Below, in pieces: positions 49,155 through 57,860 of a stretch of DNA of 64,000 nt. The translations under genes were made by a program, and so were the position numbers. The stretch lies in the NCBI RefSeq assembly GCF_000820045.1, contig NZ_CDBJ01000055.1, positions 62,001 to 126,000 on the forward strand, given 5' to 3'. Every line of letters begins with the position of its first letter. The stretch's first letter is position 1. Below the pieces are notes generated by a model that did not search any database, was not told the DNA's origin, and saw only the letters and a program-made list of their open reading frames with translations. This DNA comes from Aeromonas rivuli (GTDB lineage: Bacteria > Pseudomonadota > Gammaproteobacteria > Enterobacterales > Aeromonadaceae).

Positions 49155-50057
49155 ATGTACCGGGTGGTAACCCCTCAAACAGAGTCAGAGCTGGATGCTT
49201 ATTACCAACTGCGCTGGGAACTGCTGCGCAAGCCATTCAACTTTCCCCCTGGCTCCGAGCGAGACGAATATGACTCAGTCGCCATTCATCGCATGATGCT
49301 GGCCCCCGATGGTACCCCCATCGCCGTGGGCCGCCTGTTCGTGGGTGGGGACGAGGCCCAGATCCGCTTCATGGCCATGCTGCCCGAGTACCGTGGTCAG
49401 GGGTTGGGGATGCGCATGGTCGCGGATCTGGAACAGCTCGCCTGTGAGGAGAAGGTCAAGCGACTGGTGATGAATGCCCGCCAGGAGGCGGTGGAGTTCT
49501 ATCGCAGATGCGGCTTCATCGAGGTGGGTGAGGGCCCCGTCTCGTTCGGTCGTATTCCCCACCGTCAGATGATCAAGTCCCTGAGCCCGCTGCAGACCAT
49601 AGAGTACAGACCCCAATGGTGCCAGGATCTCACCACCCGCTGGTCGAGGGGCATTCCCATCAGCGAAAAGATGGGGGTACACATCACCCATTACGACGGC
49701 CAGACCTTCCATCTCAAGGCCAATCTGGCGGCCAACCTCAATGTCCATGACACCATGTTCGCCGGCAGCATCTATAGCCAGTGCGTGCTGGCAGGCTGGG
49801 GCCTGATCTGGCTGCAACTGAAGGAAGAGGGACTGGTCGGTGATACCGTGCTGGCGGAGGGGGATATCAAGTATTACCGCCCGGTGACCAAGGAGCCGGA
49901 GGCCAGGGTGGCTCGTGAGGGGATGCCCGCCGTGCTGCAACCGTTGCGGGAGGGGAAATCGGCCAAGTTCAGCCTCAAAATAAAGCTGTTCAGCGGCAGC
50001 CAGCTCGCCGCCGAGTTCCTCGGCCGCTATGTGGTGCAGCCAGCGAAGCGCAGCTAG
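49155..50057 (+). CDS. GNAT acetyltransferase / hotdog thioesterase fusion, FabY (YiiD)-like
   Basis: The 300-residue chain fuses an N-terminal GNAT domain (IRFMAMLPEYRGQGLGMRMV, the acetyl-CoA Q/RxxGxG/A loop) with a C-terminal hotdog domain (about 150-300) of the YiiD type. E. coli YiiD, called FabY, has the same arrangement and has been linked to fatty-acid biosynthesis initiation. The two domains are plain; the substrate is not. It is divergent from the preceding gene and convergent with the AsmA-like gene. Confidence 0.88.
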   Translation: MYRVVTPQTESELDAYYQLRWELLRKPFNFPPGSERDEYDSVAIHRMMLAPDGTPIAVGRLFVGGDEAQIRFMAMLPEYRGQGLGMRMVADLEQLACEEKVKRLVMNARQEAVEFYRRCGFIEVGEGPVSFGRIPHRQMIKSLSPLQTIEYRPQWCQDLTTRWSRGIPISEKMGVHITHYDGQTFHLKANLAANLNVHDTMFAGSIYSQCVLAGWGLIWLQLKEEGLVGDTVLAEGDIKYYRPVTKEPEARVAREGMPAVLQPLREGKSAKFSLKIKLFSGSQLAAEFLGRYVVQPAKRS

Positions 50058-50063
50058 GACGCA

Positions 50064-50099
50064 AGCATCAGAGGCCTCCCCTGGGAGGCCTTTGATGCT
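50064..50099. terminator. Bidirectional terminator between converging genes
   Basis: An 18-pair stem (50064-50081 with 50082-50099, one G-T pair) begins seven bases after the FabY-like stop and ends 24 before the AsmA-like stop. Confidence 0.7.
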
Positions 50100-50122
50100 G
50101 ATGGGGAGAGCATCTGCAGGGC

Positions 50123-52180
50123 TCAGCCACCTGAGTTCGTCGCCGACGGACTATCGGGGGGTGGGGGGCGATGGAGCGGGGTGTCACGCCCCTGAGCGGG
50201 GTAGCTGACCCCAACCTGCCAGTCGCAATTTGCCTTGGCTGCACTGAACTGCCAGGCGAGTTCGGGGGCCGCGAGCGGACCGCGCCATTGACCGATGAGC
50301 TCGGCGCACCCCTCTCGATTGAGGGCGCCTATGTCGACTTGCCACAGATCGCCGCCCAGATCCAGGCCGCCGCTCAAGGCGAGCAAGTGGGTGATGGTGG
50401 AGGCGCCGCCGCGGGTCAGTTGTAGCTTGCCCCCCTGAATCGTTGCGGCCAGGGCTAGTTGGTAGAAGGGGGTATCGCCCCCCTGCATGGCTTGCCAAAG
50501 GGCGTCCTGAGTCAGGCCCGGGGGCGTGGCTTGGGCAAACCACTCATCGAGGAGAGGATCCAGTTTCACACCGTCCCAGAAGGGGTCCTTGGCATCCAGG
50601 CTCAGGGTACCGCTCAGGCTGGTGCGCCACTCTGGCAAGCTGGCTTGCAGATCCATGGCGAGATCGGCCTTGCCGGCAAAGGAGAGCGGGCTGTGGAGCA
50701 GCTTGCCCCATTGAGCCAGATCCAGTTTTTCGCCCTTGAGGGTGAGGCTGGAGGGGAGTTGCGCCTCGCGGCTCCACTGGCCATTGATAGCCAGACTGCC
50801 CTCATCGGGCAACTGGCTGCTGAGCTTGCTCAGCTGCCAGAGCCCAGGGGCCGCGCTGAGGGCCAGCTGACCATTGCGGGCCGAGAGGCCGTCCCAGGCC
50901 AGCTCTATCCAGTCGCTATTGAGGAGCCCCTGTTCGCTCAGGGCCAGGGGCTGTCTGCCATCCAGCCCCAGCTGCTGCAGATCCAGGTTCCAGCCGCTCA
51001 GGGAGAGTGGCAGGGCCTCATCGAAGGAGAGCACCCTCAGCTTGTCGAAATGGAGCTGGCTTATCTCGAGCCGCGCTGGACGCGCGGCCTGCCAGGCTTG
51101 CCACCACCCCTGGGGCAGGTTGATGTCCATGCCAGTCAGGCTCAGCTGGCGCAGGCGCAACTGCTGGCGATCGGGATCCAGGCTGAACATGGCATCGAAG
51201 CTGCCGTCATAGCCTTTGCCCTTGAGAGTGGCGTTGATCTGCTGACCGGAGAAGCTCAGCTGCCCCTCGATATCTTCCAGCTGAAACAGGCCGCGGCCCG
51301 CATCTCCCAGGCTGCCGAGCAGCTGGCCGCTGGCCGCGCTGCCCCTCTGCCACTCGAACTGGCTCAATTCACCATTGAAGTCATTGAGGGAGAACTCGTC
51401 GGTCAGGGAGTTGAGGCTGACATGCTGGAAGTCGCCGCGATCCAGACTGACCCGGCGCAGGGGCCAGGGTTGGTCGCCAAGGTCCGCCAGCTCGATGCGC
51501 AGCCCCCTGGCCTTGAGATCCTGCAGGCGCAGGCTGCGGGCGGGCCAGTCCAGCACCACGCCAGCCTCGGCGACACCGTCAAACAACTGAGTCACCAGTC
51601 TATCCGTGGTCAGCACCTGACCCTGCAGCTTGCCAGCCAGCGCCAGGCGGGTCAGGGTCAGTTTGGGCGTCTCCAGCCGGTTGATGTTGAGCGAGAGATC
51701 CGCCAGCACGGGTTGGCCCGGGCTGAGCAGCTGCCAGTTGCTCAGGGTGGCGCTGGCCCCCTGCAGCTTGAGCTCATCGCTGATGAGGTTGAGCCCGTCA
51801 ATCTTGCTGTCTTGCACTGTGAGGGAGCGCAGCGGCAGGCTCGGCAGCTGGTTGGGCAGTGGCCAGCGAATGCTGGGCTTGATCAGGTCCAGATGGGCGA
51901 GGCGCACATCCCGGCTGAGCCAGTCTATGCTGTCGACCTCGATGTAGACCTTGTCAAACTTGACCGCCTCGCCATAGCTCACCTGTTCCGCCAGCAGGGT
52001 ATAGGGGTGGAGCGGGTTGAACACCAGCCGGCCTATGGCCACGGGTTCACCGGTCTGGCGGCTGAGCCAGTTGGCGATGGGGTCCTTGGCTCGCTCGGCA
52101 TCGAACAGCCCCAGTCCCATCCAGACGAACAGCAACAGGAAAGCGAGAGTGTAGAGCAGGGCGCGTAACCAGGCATTCAT
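50123..52180 (-). CDS. AsmA-family envelope protein
   Basis: AsmA-like proteins are inner-membrane anchored, extend into the periplasm, and are thought to move lipids or help outer-membrane biogenesis. The 685 residues have one N-terminal membrane helix (LLYTLAFLLLFVWMGLGLF), then a long beta-rich, Leu/Gln-rich region with many LxLxxLxL patterns, and a Pro-rich tail (HRPPPPDSPSATNSGG). No catalytic motif is expected. It lies 57 bases downstream of recG's stop on the minus strand. Confidence 0.8.
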   Translation of the reverse strand: MNAWLRALLYTLAFLLLFVWMGLGLFDAERAKDPIANWLSRQTGEPVAIGRLVFNPLHPYTLLAEQVSYGEAVKFDKVYIEVDSIDWLSRDVRLAHLDLIKPSIRWPLPNQLPSLPLRSLTVQDSKIDGLNLISDELKLQGASATLSNWQLLSPGQPVLADLSLNINRLETPKLTLTRLALAGKLQGQVLTTDRLVTQLFDGVAEAGVVLDWPARSLRLQDLKARGLRIELADLGDQPWPLRRVSLDRGDFQHVSLNSLTDEFSLNDFNGELSQFEWQRGSAASGQLLGSLGDAGRGLFQLEDIEGQLSFSGQQINATLKGKGYDGSFDAMFSLDPDRQQLRLRQLSLTGMDINLPQGWWQAWQAARPARLEISQLHFDKLRVLSFDEALPLSLSGWNLDLQQLGLDGRQPLALSEQGLLNSDWIELAWDGLSARNGQLALSAAPGLWQLSKLSSQLPDEGSLAINGQWSREAQLPSSLTLKGEKLDLAQWGKLLHSPLSFAGKADLAMDLQASLPEWRTSLSGTLSLDAKDPFWDGVKLDPLLDEWFAQATPPGLTQDALWQAMQGGDTPFYQLALAATIQGGKLQLTRGGASTITHLLALSGGLDLGGDLWQVDIGALNREGCAELIGQWRGPLAAPELAWQFSAAKANCDWQVGVSYPAQGRDTPLHRPPPPDSPSATNSGG

Positions 52181-52236
52181 GAGTCACAGCCTCCTTGGCA
52201 TCAGATTAAGTGGCAACAGAGTGGGGCTCCCCGGGG

Positions 52237-54306
52237 TCAGGCATTGGAGTAGTGATCCCGCAGACCCAGCCAGCGGCGGATCAGGGGCTCGACATGACTA
52301 GGGTGCTGATCCATCAGATAGCGGGCCAGCTTCTGCACCTGGGGAATGAGCGCCTGGTCGCGTACCAGATCGGCTATCTTGAGATCCGCCAAGCCGGTCT
52401 GGCGGGTACCGAGCAGCTCGCCGGGGCCACGCAACTCCAGATCGCGCTGGGCGATCAGGAAGCCGTCATTGGTCTCCCGCAACACCCCGAGCCGGCTCTG
52501 GGCCGTCTTGGAGAGGGGGGCGTGATAGAGCAGCACGCAGTGGGAGGCGACCGATCCCCGGCCGACCCGGCCCCGCAGCTGATGCAACTGGGCCAGCCCG
52601 AGTCGCTCCGGGTTTTCGATGATCATCAGGCTGGCGTTGGGCACATCCACCCCCACCTCGATGACGGTGGTGGCGACCAGTAGCTGCAAGATGCCCGCCT
52701 TGAACTCCTCCATGACCCGCTGCTTCTCGATGGGGCGCATCCGGCCGTGGACCAGACCGATATGCAGGCCGGGCAGCAGGGTCTGCAGCTCGCTGGCGGT
52801 ATCTTCGGCGGCCTGGCACTCGAGCACCTCGGACTCCTCGATCAGGGTGCAGACCCAGTAGGCCTGCTTGCCCTCCTGGCAGGCGAGCTTGACCCGCTCT
52901 ATCACGTCGCCACGGCGGCTGTCCGGCAGGGCGACCGTGGTGACTGGAGTGCGGCCCGGCGGCAGTTCATCGATGACGGAGGTATCGAGATCCGCATAGG
53001 CGGTCATGGCCAGGGTGCGGGGAATGGGGGTTGCGGTCATGATGAGCTGGTGGGGGTGGACCCCCTCCCGCTCTCCCTTCTCGCGCAGGGCGAGGCGCTG
53101 ATGCACCCCGAATCTGTGCTGTTCGTCTATGATGACCAGCCCGAGGCGCTCGAACACCACCTGCTGCTGGAAGATGGCGTGGGTGCCGACAATCATGCGC
53201 ACCCTGCCATCGGCAATGGCAGCCAGCGCCTCCTCCCTCGCCTTGCCTTTCTGCTTGCCCGCCAGCCAGCCGACCTGGATCCCCAGGGGAGCCAGCCAGT
53301 GATTGAAGTTGATGGCGTGTTGTTCGGCCAACAGCTCGGTCGGCGCCATCAATCCCACCTGGCAGCCGCTGCCGATGGCCTGCAGTGCCGCCAAGGCCGC
53401 CACCAGGGTCTTGCCCGAGCCCACGTCCCCCTGTACCAGCCGCATCATGGGATGGCTCTGTTGCAGATCGTGGCTTATCTCCGCCACTACCCGGCTCTGG
53501 GCGCCGGTGGGGCTGAAGGGCAGGGCACCCAGCAGGCGCTGAACCAGCTCGGGGGCGGGCGCCAGGGCGTGGGCATGCTGGGTCTGGGCCTGGGCCCGAA
53601 CTTTCAATATCGACAGGTTGTGGGCCAGCAGCTCTTCGAGCACCAGACGGCGCTGGGCCGGATGTTGACCGCTGTCGAGTTGATCCAGGGCGACCGAGGG
53701 CGGTGGCCTGTGCAGCAGTTGCAGGGCGGCAGCCAGATCCGTCTGCTGGGGATAGAGACCGGCGGGCAGCAGCTCTTCCACCCCGTGTTGTGCCAGCAAT
53801 AGCAACGCTTGATCGGTGAGATTGCGCAGGGTGAGCTGACGCAGCCCCTCGGTGGCGGGATAGACGGGGGTGAGCGCCTCTTCGGTCTGACCGGCCTGCT
53901 CCTCACCGAGCAGCTTGTATTCGGGGTGGGCCATCTCCAGGCCGAACTTGCCGGGTCGGGTCTCGCCGAAGCAACGGATGAGTCTGCCCTGGGCCAGGCT
54001 GTTTTTCTGGGCGGCGGTGAAATTGAAGAATCGCAGGGTGAGGGAGCCGGTGCCGTCGCTGATGCGGCACACCAGCATGCGGCGACGGCCCATCACCAGC
54101 TGGGTATCCTGGATCTCTCCCTCGACCGCCCCATGCAGACCGGGAATGAGATCGCCGATGGGCCACACCTGAGTGCGATCTTCGTAGCGGTGGGGCAGGT
54201 GGAACAGCAGATCCTGCACGGTGGCCAGTCCGAGCCGCTCGAACTTCTCCTGCATCTTGCTGCCGACGCCCTTCAGGCTATCGAGAGGAATTTTATCCAA
54301 TTTCAT
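52237..54306 (-). CDS. recG: ATP-dependent DNA helicase RecG
   Basis: RecG reverses stalled replication forks and Holliday junctions. The 689 residues have an OB wedge domain, then helicase motifs GDVGSGKT (Walker A), DEQHRFGVHQR (DExH), TATPIPRTLAM, and the C-terminal TRG-like QLHQLRGRVGRGSVAS. E. coli RecG has 693. ATG 54306 is preferred to the TTG one codon before it. Confidence 0.97.
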   Translation of the reverse strand: MKLDKIPLDSLKGVGSKMQEKFERLGLATVQDLLFHLPHRYEDRTQVWPIGDLIPGLHGAVEGEIQDTQLVMGRRRMLVCRISDGTGSLTLRFFNFTAAQKNSLAQGRLIRCFGETRPGKFGLEMAHPEYKLLGEEQAGQTEEALTPVYPATEGLRQLTLRNLTDQALLLLAQHGVEELLPAGLYPQQTDLAAALQLLHRPPPSVALDQLDSGQHPAQRRLVLEELLAHNLSILKVRAQAQTQHAHALAPAPELVQRLLGALPFSPTGAQSRVVAEISHDLQQSHPMMRLVQGDVGSGKTLVAALAALQAIGSGCQVGLMAPTELLAEQHAINFNHWLAPLGIQVGWLAGKQKGKAREEALAAIADGRVRMIVGTHAIFQQQVVFERLGLVIIDEQHRFGVHQRLALREKGEREGVHPHQLIMTATPIPRTLAMTAYADLDTSVIDELPPGRTPVTTVALPDSRRGDVIERVKLACQEGKQAYWVCTLIEESEVLECQAAEDTASELQTLLPGLHIGLVHGRMRPIEKQRVMEEFKAGILQLLVATTVIEVGVDVPNASLMIIENPERLGLAQLHQLRGRVGRGSVASHCVLLYHAPLSKTAQSRLGVLRETNDGFLIAQRDLELRGPGELLGTRQTGLADLKIADLVRDQALIPQVQKLARYLMDQHPSHVEPLIRRWLGLRDHYSNA

Positions 54307-54408
54307 CAATCAGATGCCCGCGAATACTGTAAATATGTCCAGATGATAGGGGTTATTGAGGTTGCGGTGCAAGCCGCGTTGCAGCGACAAGCAGCCAGCC
54401 GCCATGAC

Positions 54409-54436
54409 AAAGGCCTGCCGAAAACGGCAGGCCTTT
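54409..54436. terminator. Terminator downstream of pssA
   Basis: AAAGGCCTGCCG and CGGCAGGCCTTT form a 12-pair perfect stem around AAAA, 28 bases beyond the pssA stop. Confidence 0.75.
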
Positions 54437-54463
54437 GGTGTTAGGCGCAGCATGGGCAGGGGA

Positions 54464-55813
54464 TCAGATAATGCGTTTCAACAACAGGTGCGCCTTGACC
54501 CTGTGGATCCGGGCAAGCAGCTTGCGCACCTGCTCCGGGTAGTCCTTGGGCTCTTCCACCTGGCTGTAGTTGCCGATGCGGCTGGTGTTGGCCAGTATGT
54601 TGGCCTTCTCGGTGGCAAACTGTTCGGCCAGCCGGCGATCCCTGTCCTGAATGAGCAGGCCATTCTCGAGATCCAGCGCCCAGGCGCGCGGGTTGAGGTT
54701 GTTGCCGGTGAGCAGGGCCCACTCCTCATCGACGAAGATGCCCTTGAGGTGATAGGAGTTGCGCTCATGACGCCACAGCATGAGGTTGAGTCGACCCGCA
54801 TCGATGTGATGCTGATTGCGCTCGGCGAACTTGCGCAAATTGGTCTCATACAGATAGGGCAGGCCGCCGATGGTGCTGAACTTCTCACCGGGGGGGATAA
54901 AGAAGTCGTTGGCCGTCTTGTCACCCACCACTATGGTCACCTTGCAACCCCGGTTGAGCAGGGACTCTATGTCCTTGTTCAGCTCCTTGGGCGGGTTGAA
55001 ATAGGGGGTGCAGATAAAGATCTCCCGCTCGGTGGCGCGCACCAGATTACGAATGGTGCGGTTGAGCAGGTTGTTGCGCTTGCCCAGGCCCGCCAGCGGC
55101 GTGATGGCGATCTGCTGGCCATCGGCCTTGCTGGTGTTGAAGCGGTATTGGCTCTGGCGCAGGCTCATCTTGAAGCGGCGGATAGGTCCCTTGAGCTGCT
55201 TGGCAGTCGGGATCTCGGCACTGTCGAGGCGCTGCACGGCGGGATTGGCGACGAACTGGTCATCCACGTAGTTGACCATGGCGCGGCACAGCTCAGTGCT
55301 CTCTATTTGGTGGTAGCGGTCGAAGCGGTAACGTTCCTGCTGATGCAGATAGATGTCATTCAGGCTGGCACCGGAATAGAGCAGGGTGTCATCGAAGATG
55401 AAGCCCTTGAGGTGCAGCACCCCCAGCAGCTCGCGCCCCTTGACCGGTACGCCGTAGGTCTCGATCTGGTACGGATACTGGGCAGCCATCTCTTGATACA
55501 TCAGATGGTTGCCCCCCTGTTTGCCCTTGCCGATCAGGCCGCGCTGGGCACGGTGAAAGTCGACGAACAGCTTGATGTCGAGGGCTGGATTGCGTTGTTT
55601 GGCGGCGTAGAGGGCAGCCATGATTTCACGGCCAGCCTCGTCATCTTGCAGGTAGAGGGCGACCAGATAGATGCGTTGGCGGGCGTGCTGGATAAGCGAC
55701 AGGATCCGGCTCTTGAAATCCCGGGCACTGTAGAGTGTCTGGAACTGTTGTGCGGCGACGGCAATCTGGGGCAAGTTCGCCAACAGGTGTCGATAATGGG
55801 CCGATGAATACAT
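54464..55813 (-). CDS. pssA: CDP-diacylglycerol-serine O-phosphatidyltransferase
   Basis: PssA makes phosphatidylserine, the precursor of phosphatidylethanolamine, on the inner membrane. The 449-residue PLD-superfamily protein has two HxK motifs: GVLHLKGFIFDDTLLYSGAS and NSYHLKGIFVDEEWALLTGN, plus VNYVDDQ and TPYFNPPKELN segments like E. coli. ATG 55813 is chosen; a GTG six codons earlier would overlap less typical sequence. Confidence 0.96.
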   Translation of the reverse strand: MYSSAHYRHLLANLPQIAVAAQQFQTLYSARDFKSRILSLIQHARQRIYLVALYLQDDEAGREIMAALYAAKQRNPALDIKLFVDFHRAQRGLIGKGKQGGNHLMYQEMAAQYPYQIETYGVPVKGRELLGVLHLKGFIFDDTLLYSGASLNDIYLHQQERYRFDRYHQIESTELCRAMVNYVDDQFVANPAVQRLDSAEIPTAKQLKGPIRRFKMSLRQSQYRFNTSKADGQQIAITPLAGLGKRNNLLNRTIRNLVRATEREIFICTPYFNPPKELNKDIESLLNRGCKVTIVVGDKTANDFFIPPGEKFSTIGGLPYLYETNLRKFAERNQHHIDAGRLNLMLWRHERNSYHLKGIFVDEEWALLTGNNLNPRAWALDLENGLLIQDRDRRLAEQFATEKANILANTSRIGNYSQVEEPKDYPEQVRKLLARIHRVKAHLLLKRII

Positions 55814-55918
55814 AGAGAAACCTGATATCACTGAGTTAAGCGTTCCACTCGGGGCGACGAATAGGCGATTCTAGCAATCTCACCCCCTCAGCCAAAGCAA
55901 CAATCATCAGAAAGGTGA

Positions 55919-55944
55919 AAAAGGCCTCAGGATGGAGGCCTTTT
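55919..55944 (-). terminator. Terminator of the former gntT
   Basis: AAAAGGCCTC and GAGGCCTTTT form a ten-pair stem, with T-rich sequence on the minus side, 16 bases beyond the gntT remnant stop. It survives although the gene does not. Confidence 0.75.
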
Positions 55945-55960
55945 ATTGACAGGCTTGTGC

Positions 55961-56119
55961 TTAAAGCAGGCTGAAAATGATCATGGCGACCACGCCGCCC
56001 GTGGTGCCGATGATGGTCTCCATCACCGTCCAGGTCTGCAGTGTCTGCTTCTCGGAGAGCCCCAGATAACGGTTCGCCAGCCAGAAGCCGGAGTCGTTGA
56101 CGTGGGACAGCACGATGGA
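55961..56119 (-). pseudogene. C-terminal remnant of a gluconate permease (GntT type)
   Basis: The minus strand encodes [20 protein letters not shown], then LSEKQTLQTWTVMETIIG and MIIFSLL with a stop, the typical end of GntP-family permeases. Only about 52 codons remain. The upstream end is abruptly replaced, near 56119, by edd sequence running the other way. No start or promoter remains. Confidence 0.9.
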
Positions 56120-57072
56120 GCAGCACCTTGGTCAACGGCCTGGTCGCCCTGCTCGCCTCCGGCGGCAGCTCCAACCACAGCATTCACATGGTGGCTCTGG
56201 TCCGCGCCGCGGGTCTGGTGCTGACCTGGGACGACTTGAGCGACCTCTCCGATGTGGTGCCGCTGCTGGTGCGCATGTATCCGAGCGGACCGGCCGACGT
56301 GAACGCCTTCCAGCAGGCGGGTACCGTGCCCGGCCTGATGCGCCGTCTGGCCGAACTGGATCTGCTCAACATGGACGCCACTCCCACCTTCGGTACCATG
56401 GCGGACTACCTCACGGCGCCGCAGTTGATCGAGGGCGTCTTGGCGTGGCATCCGGTGGGCGAGAGCACGGATCCCAGCGTGCTCTCTTCGAGCGGCCAGC
56501 TGTTCCAGGCCAGCGGCGGCACCAAGGTGCTCGACGGCAATCTGGGCCGCGCCGTGATCAAGGTCTCCGCCGTGGCCCCGAGTATCGGGTGGTTGAGGCA
56601 CCGGCCCGGATCTTCTCTTCCCAATATGCCGTGGCGGCCGCTTATCAGGCGGGTGAACTCAATGAGGATGCCATCATAGTGGTGCGCCATAATGGGCCAG
56701 CCGCCAACGGCATGCCCGAGTTGCACATGCTGATGCCGGTGCTCGGCAACTTGCAGAAGGCGGGATACAAGGTCGCCCTGGTCACCGATGGTCACCGATG
56801 GTCGCCTCTCCGGCGCCTCCGGCAAGATACCGGCCGCCATCCACGTCACGCCGGAGGCACTGCATGGCGGCGCCATCGGCCTGCTGCGTGACGGCGACAT
56901 GCTGCGTCTGGATACAGAGTCCGGCCGCCTCGATAGCCTGAGCGAATTGACTGGCCGCACTCAGGCCGAGATCGATCTCAGCCTGGAGCAAGAGGGGTGG
57001 GGCCGTGAACTGTTCAGCGTGATGCGCCGCACCGTATCGAGCGCCGAGTGCGGCGCCACCATTTTCGAGTAA
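56120..57072 (+). pseudogene. edd: Truncated and frameshifted 6-phosphogluconate dehydratase
   Basis: Edd makes 2-keto-3-deoxy-6-phosphogluconate in the Entner-Doudoroff pathway. Here only the C-terminal half is present, starting [19 protein letters not shown], about residue 310 of a 600-residue protein. The frame is broken twice: after VIKVSAVAP near 56577 one C is missing (the frame continues [17 protein letters not shown]), and at 56781 a ten-base tandem duplication shifts it again (frame continues [17 protein letters not shown] to the stop at 57072). The 5-prime half containing cluster cysteines is gone. It cannot be functional. Confidence 0.92.
56781..56800 (+). repeat. Ten-base tandem duplication causing the second edd frameshift
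   Basis: GTCACCGATG occurs twice without a gap, followed by GTCGCC. One copy encodes VTDG in edd; the second copy breaks the frame. Confidence 0.9.
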
Positions 57073-57097
57073 TGACGAGTCGAATAAGGAAAAGACG

Positions 57098-57739
57098 ATG
57101 AAAAACTGGAAATTGACCCCGGCCGAGGTGTTTGCCGCCTCTCCGCTGGTGCCTGTCATGGTCATCAATGAACTGGATCAGGCGCTGCCCATGGCCAGGG
57201 CTCTGCTGGCCGGTGGCATCTCCGTGTTCGAGATCACCCTGCGTACCCCGGTGGCGTTGGAGGCCATCAAGCTGATCGCCGAGGCGATGCCGGACGCCAT
57301 GGTGGGCGCCGGTACTGTGCTTAACAGTGCCCAGTATGATGCCGCTGTGGCCGCCGGGGCCCGCTTCGTCATCTCCCCAGGCATGACACCGGCACTGCTG
57401 GCCCATGCCACCAGCGGCACGGCGCCACTGATCCCGGGGGTGGCCACCGCCTCCGAGGTGATGCAGGCGCTGGAAGCCGGTTATGACCATCTCAAGTTCT
57501 TCCCGGCCGAAGCCAATGGCGGTACCAAGGCGCTTGCCGCCATCGCCGCGCCCCTGCCGCAGATCCGCTTCTGTCCCACAGGCGGCATAGGCCCGCACAA
57601 TGTCGCCGACTACTTGGCGCTGAAATGCGTTGCCACCGTCGGCGGCTCCTGGATGCTGCCAGCCGAGGCGCTCAAGAGTGGCAACTGGGCAGAGGTGACC
57701 CGCCTCTCCCGCGAGGCGGTTGCCTTGGTGACACGCTAA
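57098..57739 (+). CDS. eda: KDPG / 2-keto-4-hydroxyglutarate aldolase
   Basis: Eda cleaves KDPG to pyruvate and glyceraldehyde-3-phosphate. The product is intact: 213 residues as in E. coli, with the Schiff-base lysine in DHLKFFPAEANGG and RFCPTGGI. AAGGA precedes the ATG. The upstream edd is destroyed and the former edd promoter is deleted, so eda expression must come from a promoter inside the edd remnant or from read-through. It may still serve hexuronate breakdown or glyoxylate-related reactions. Confidence 0.96.
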   Translation: MKNWKLTPAEVFAASPLVPVMVINELDQALPMARALLAGGISVFEITLRTPVALEAIKLIAEAMPDAMVGAGTVLNSAQYDAAVAAGARFVISPGMTPALLAHATSGTAPLIPGVATASEVMQALEAGYDHLKFFPAEANGGTKALAAIAAPLPQIRFCPTGGIGPHNVADYLALKCVATVGGSWMLPAEALKSGNWAEVTRLSREAVALVTR

Positions 57740-57789
57740 ACAAGCGTTGCTCAAGAGCCCATCTCCCCGGGTCCGTGACGGCACCCCAC

Positions 57790-57821
57790 AAGAGAGGCCA
57801 CCCCAGGGTGGCCTCTCTTTT
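57790..57821 (+). terminator. Terminator of eda
   Basis: AAGAGAGGCCACC pairs perfectly with GGTGGCCTCTCTT around CCA, followed by TTT. Confidence 0.88.
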
Positions 57822-57860
57822 ATGTTGCGCGCGACCCAGCGTGCTGTGGATGAGGGGAAT

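Noticed and set aside
50459-52168. Plus-strand frame of 569 codons opposite the AsmA-like gene
   Set aside because: Low-complexity Gln/Ala/Glu/Leu product is the expected antisense of a Leu/Gln-rich gene; no start signal or family.
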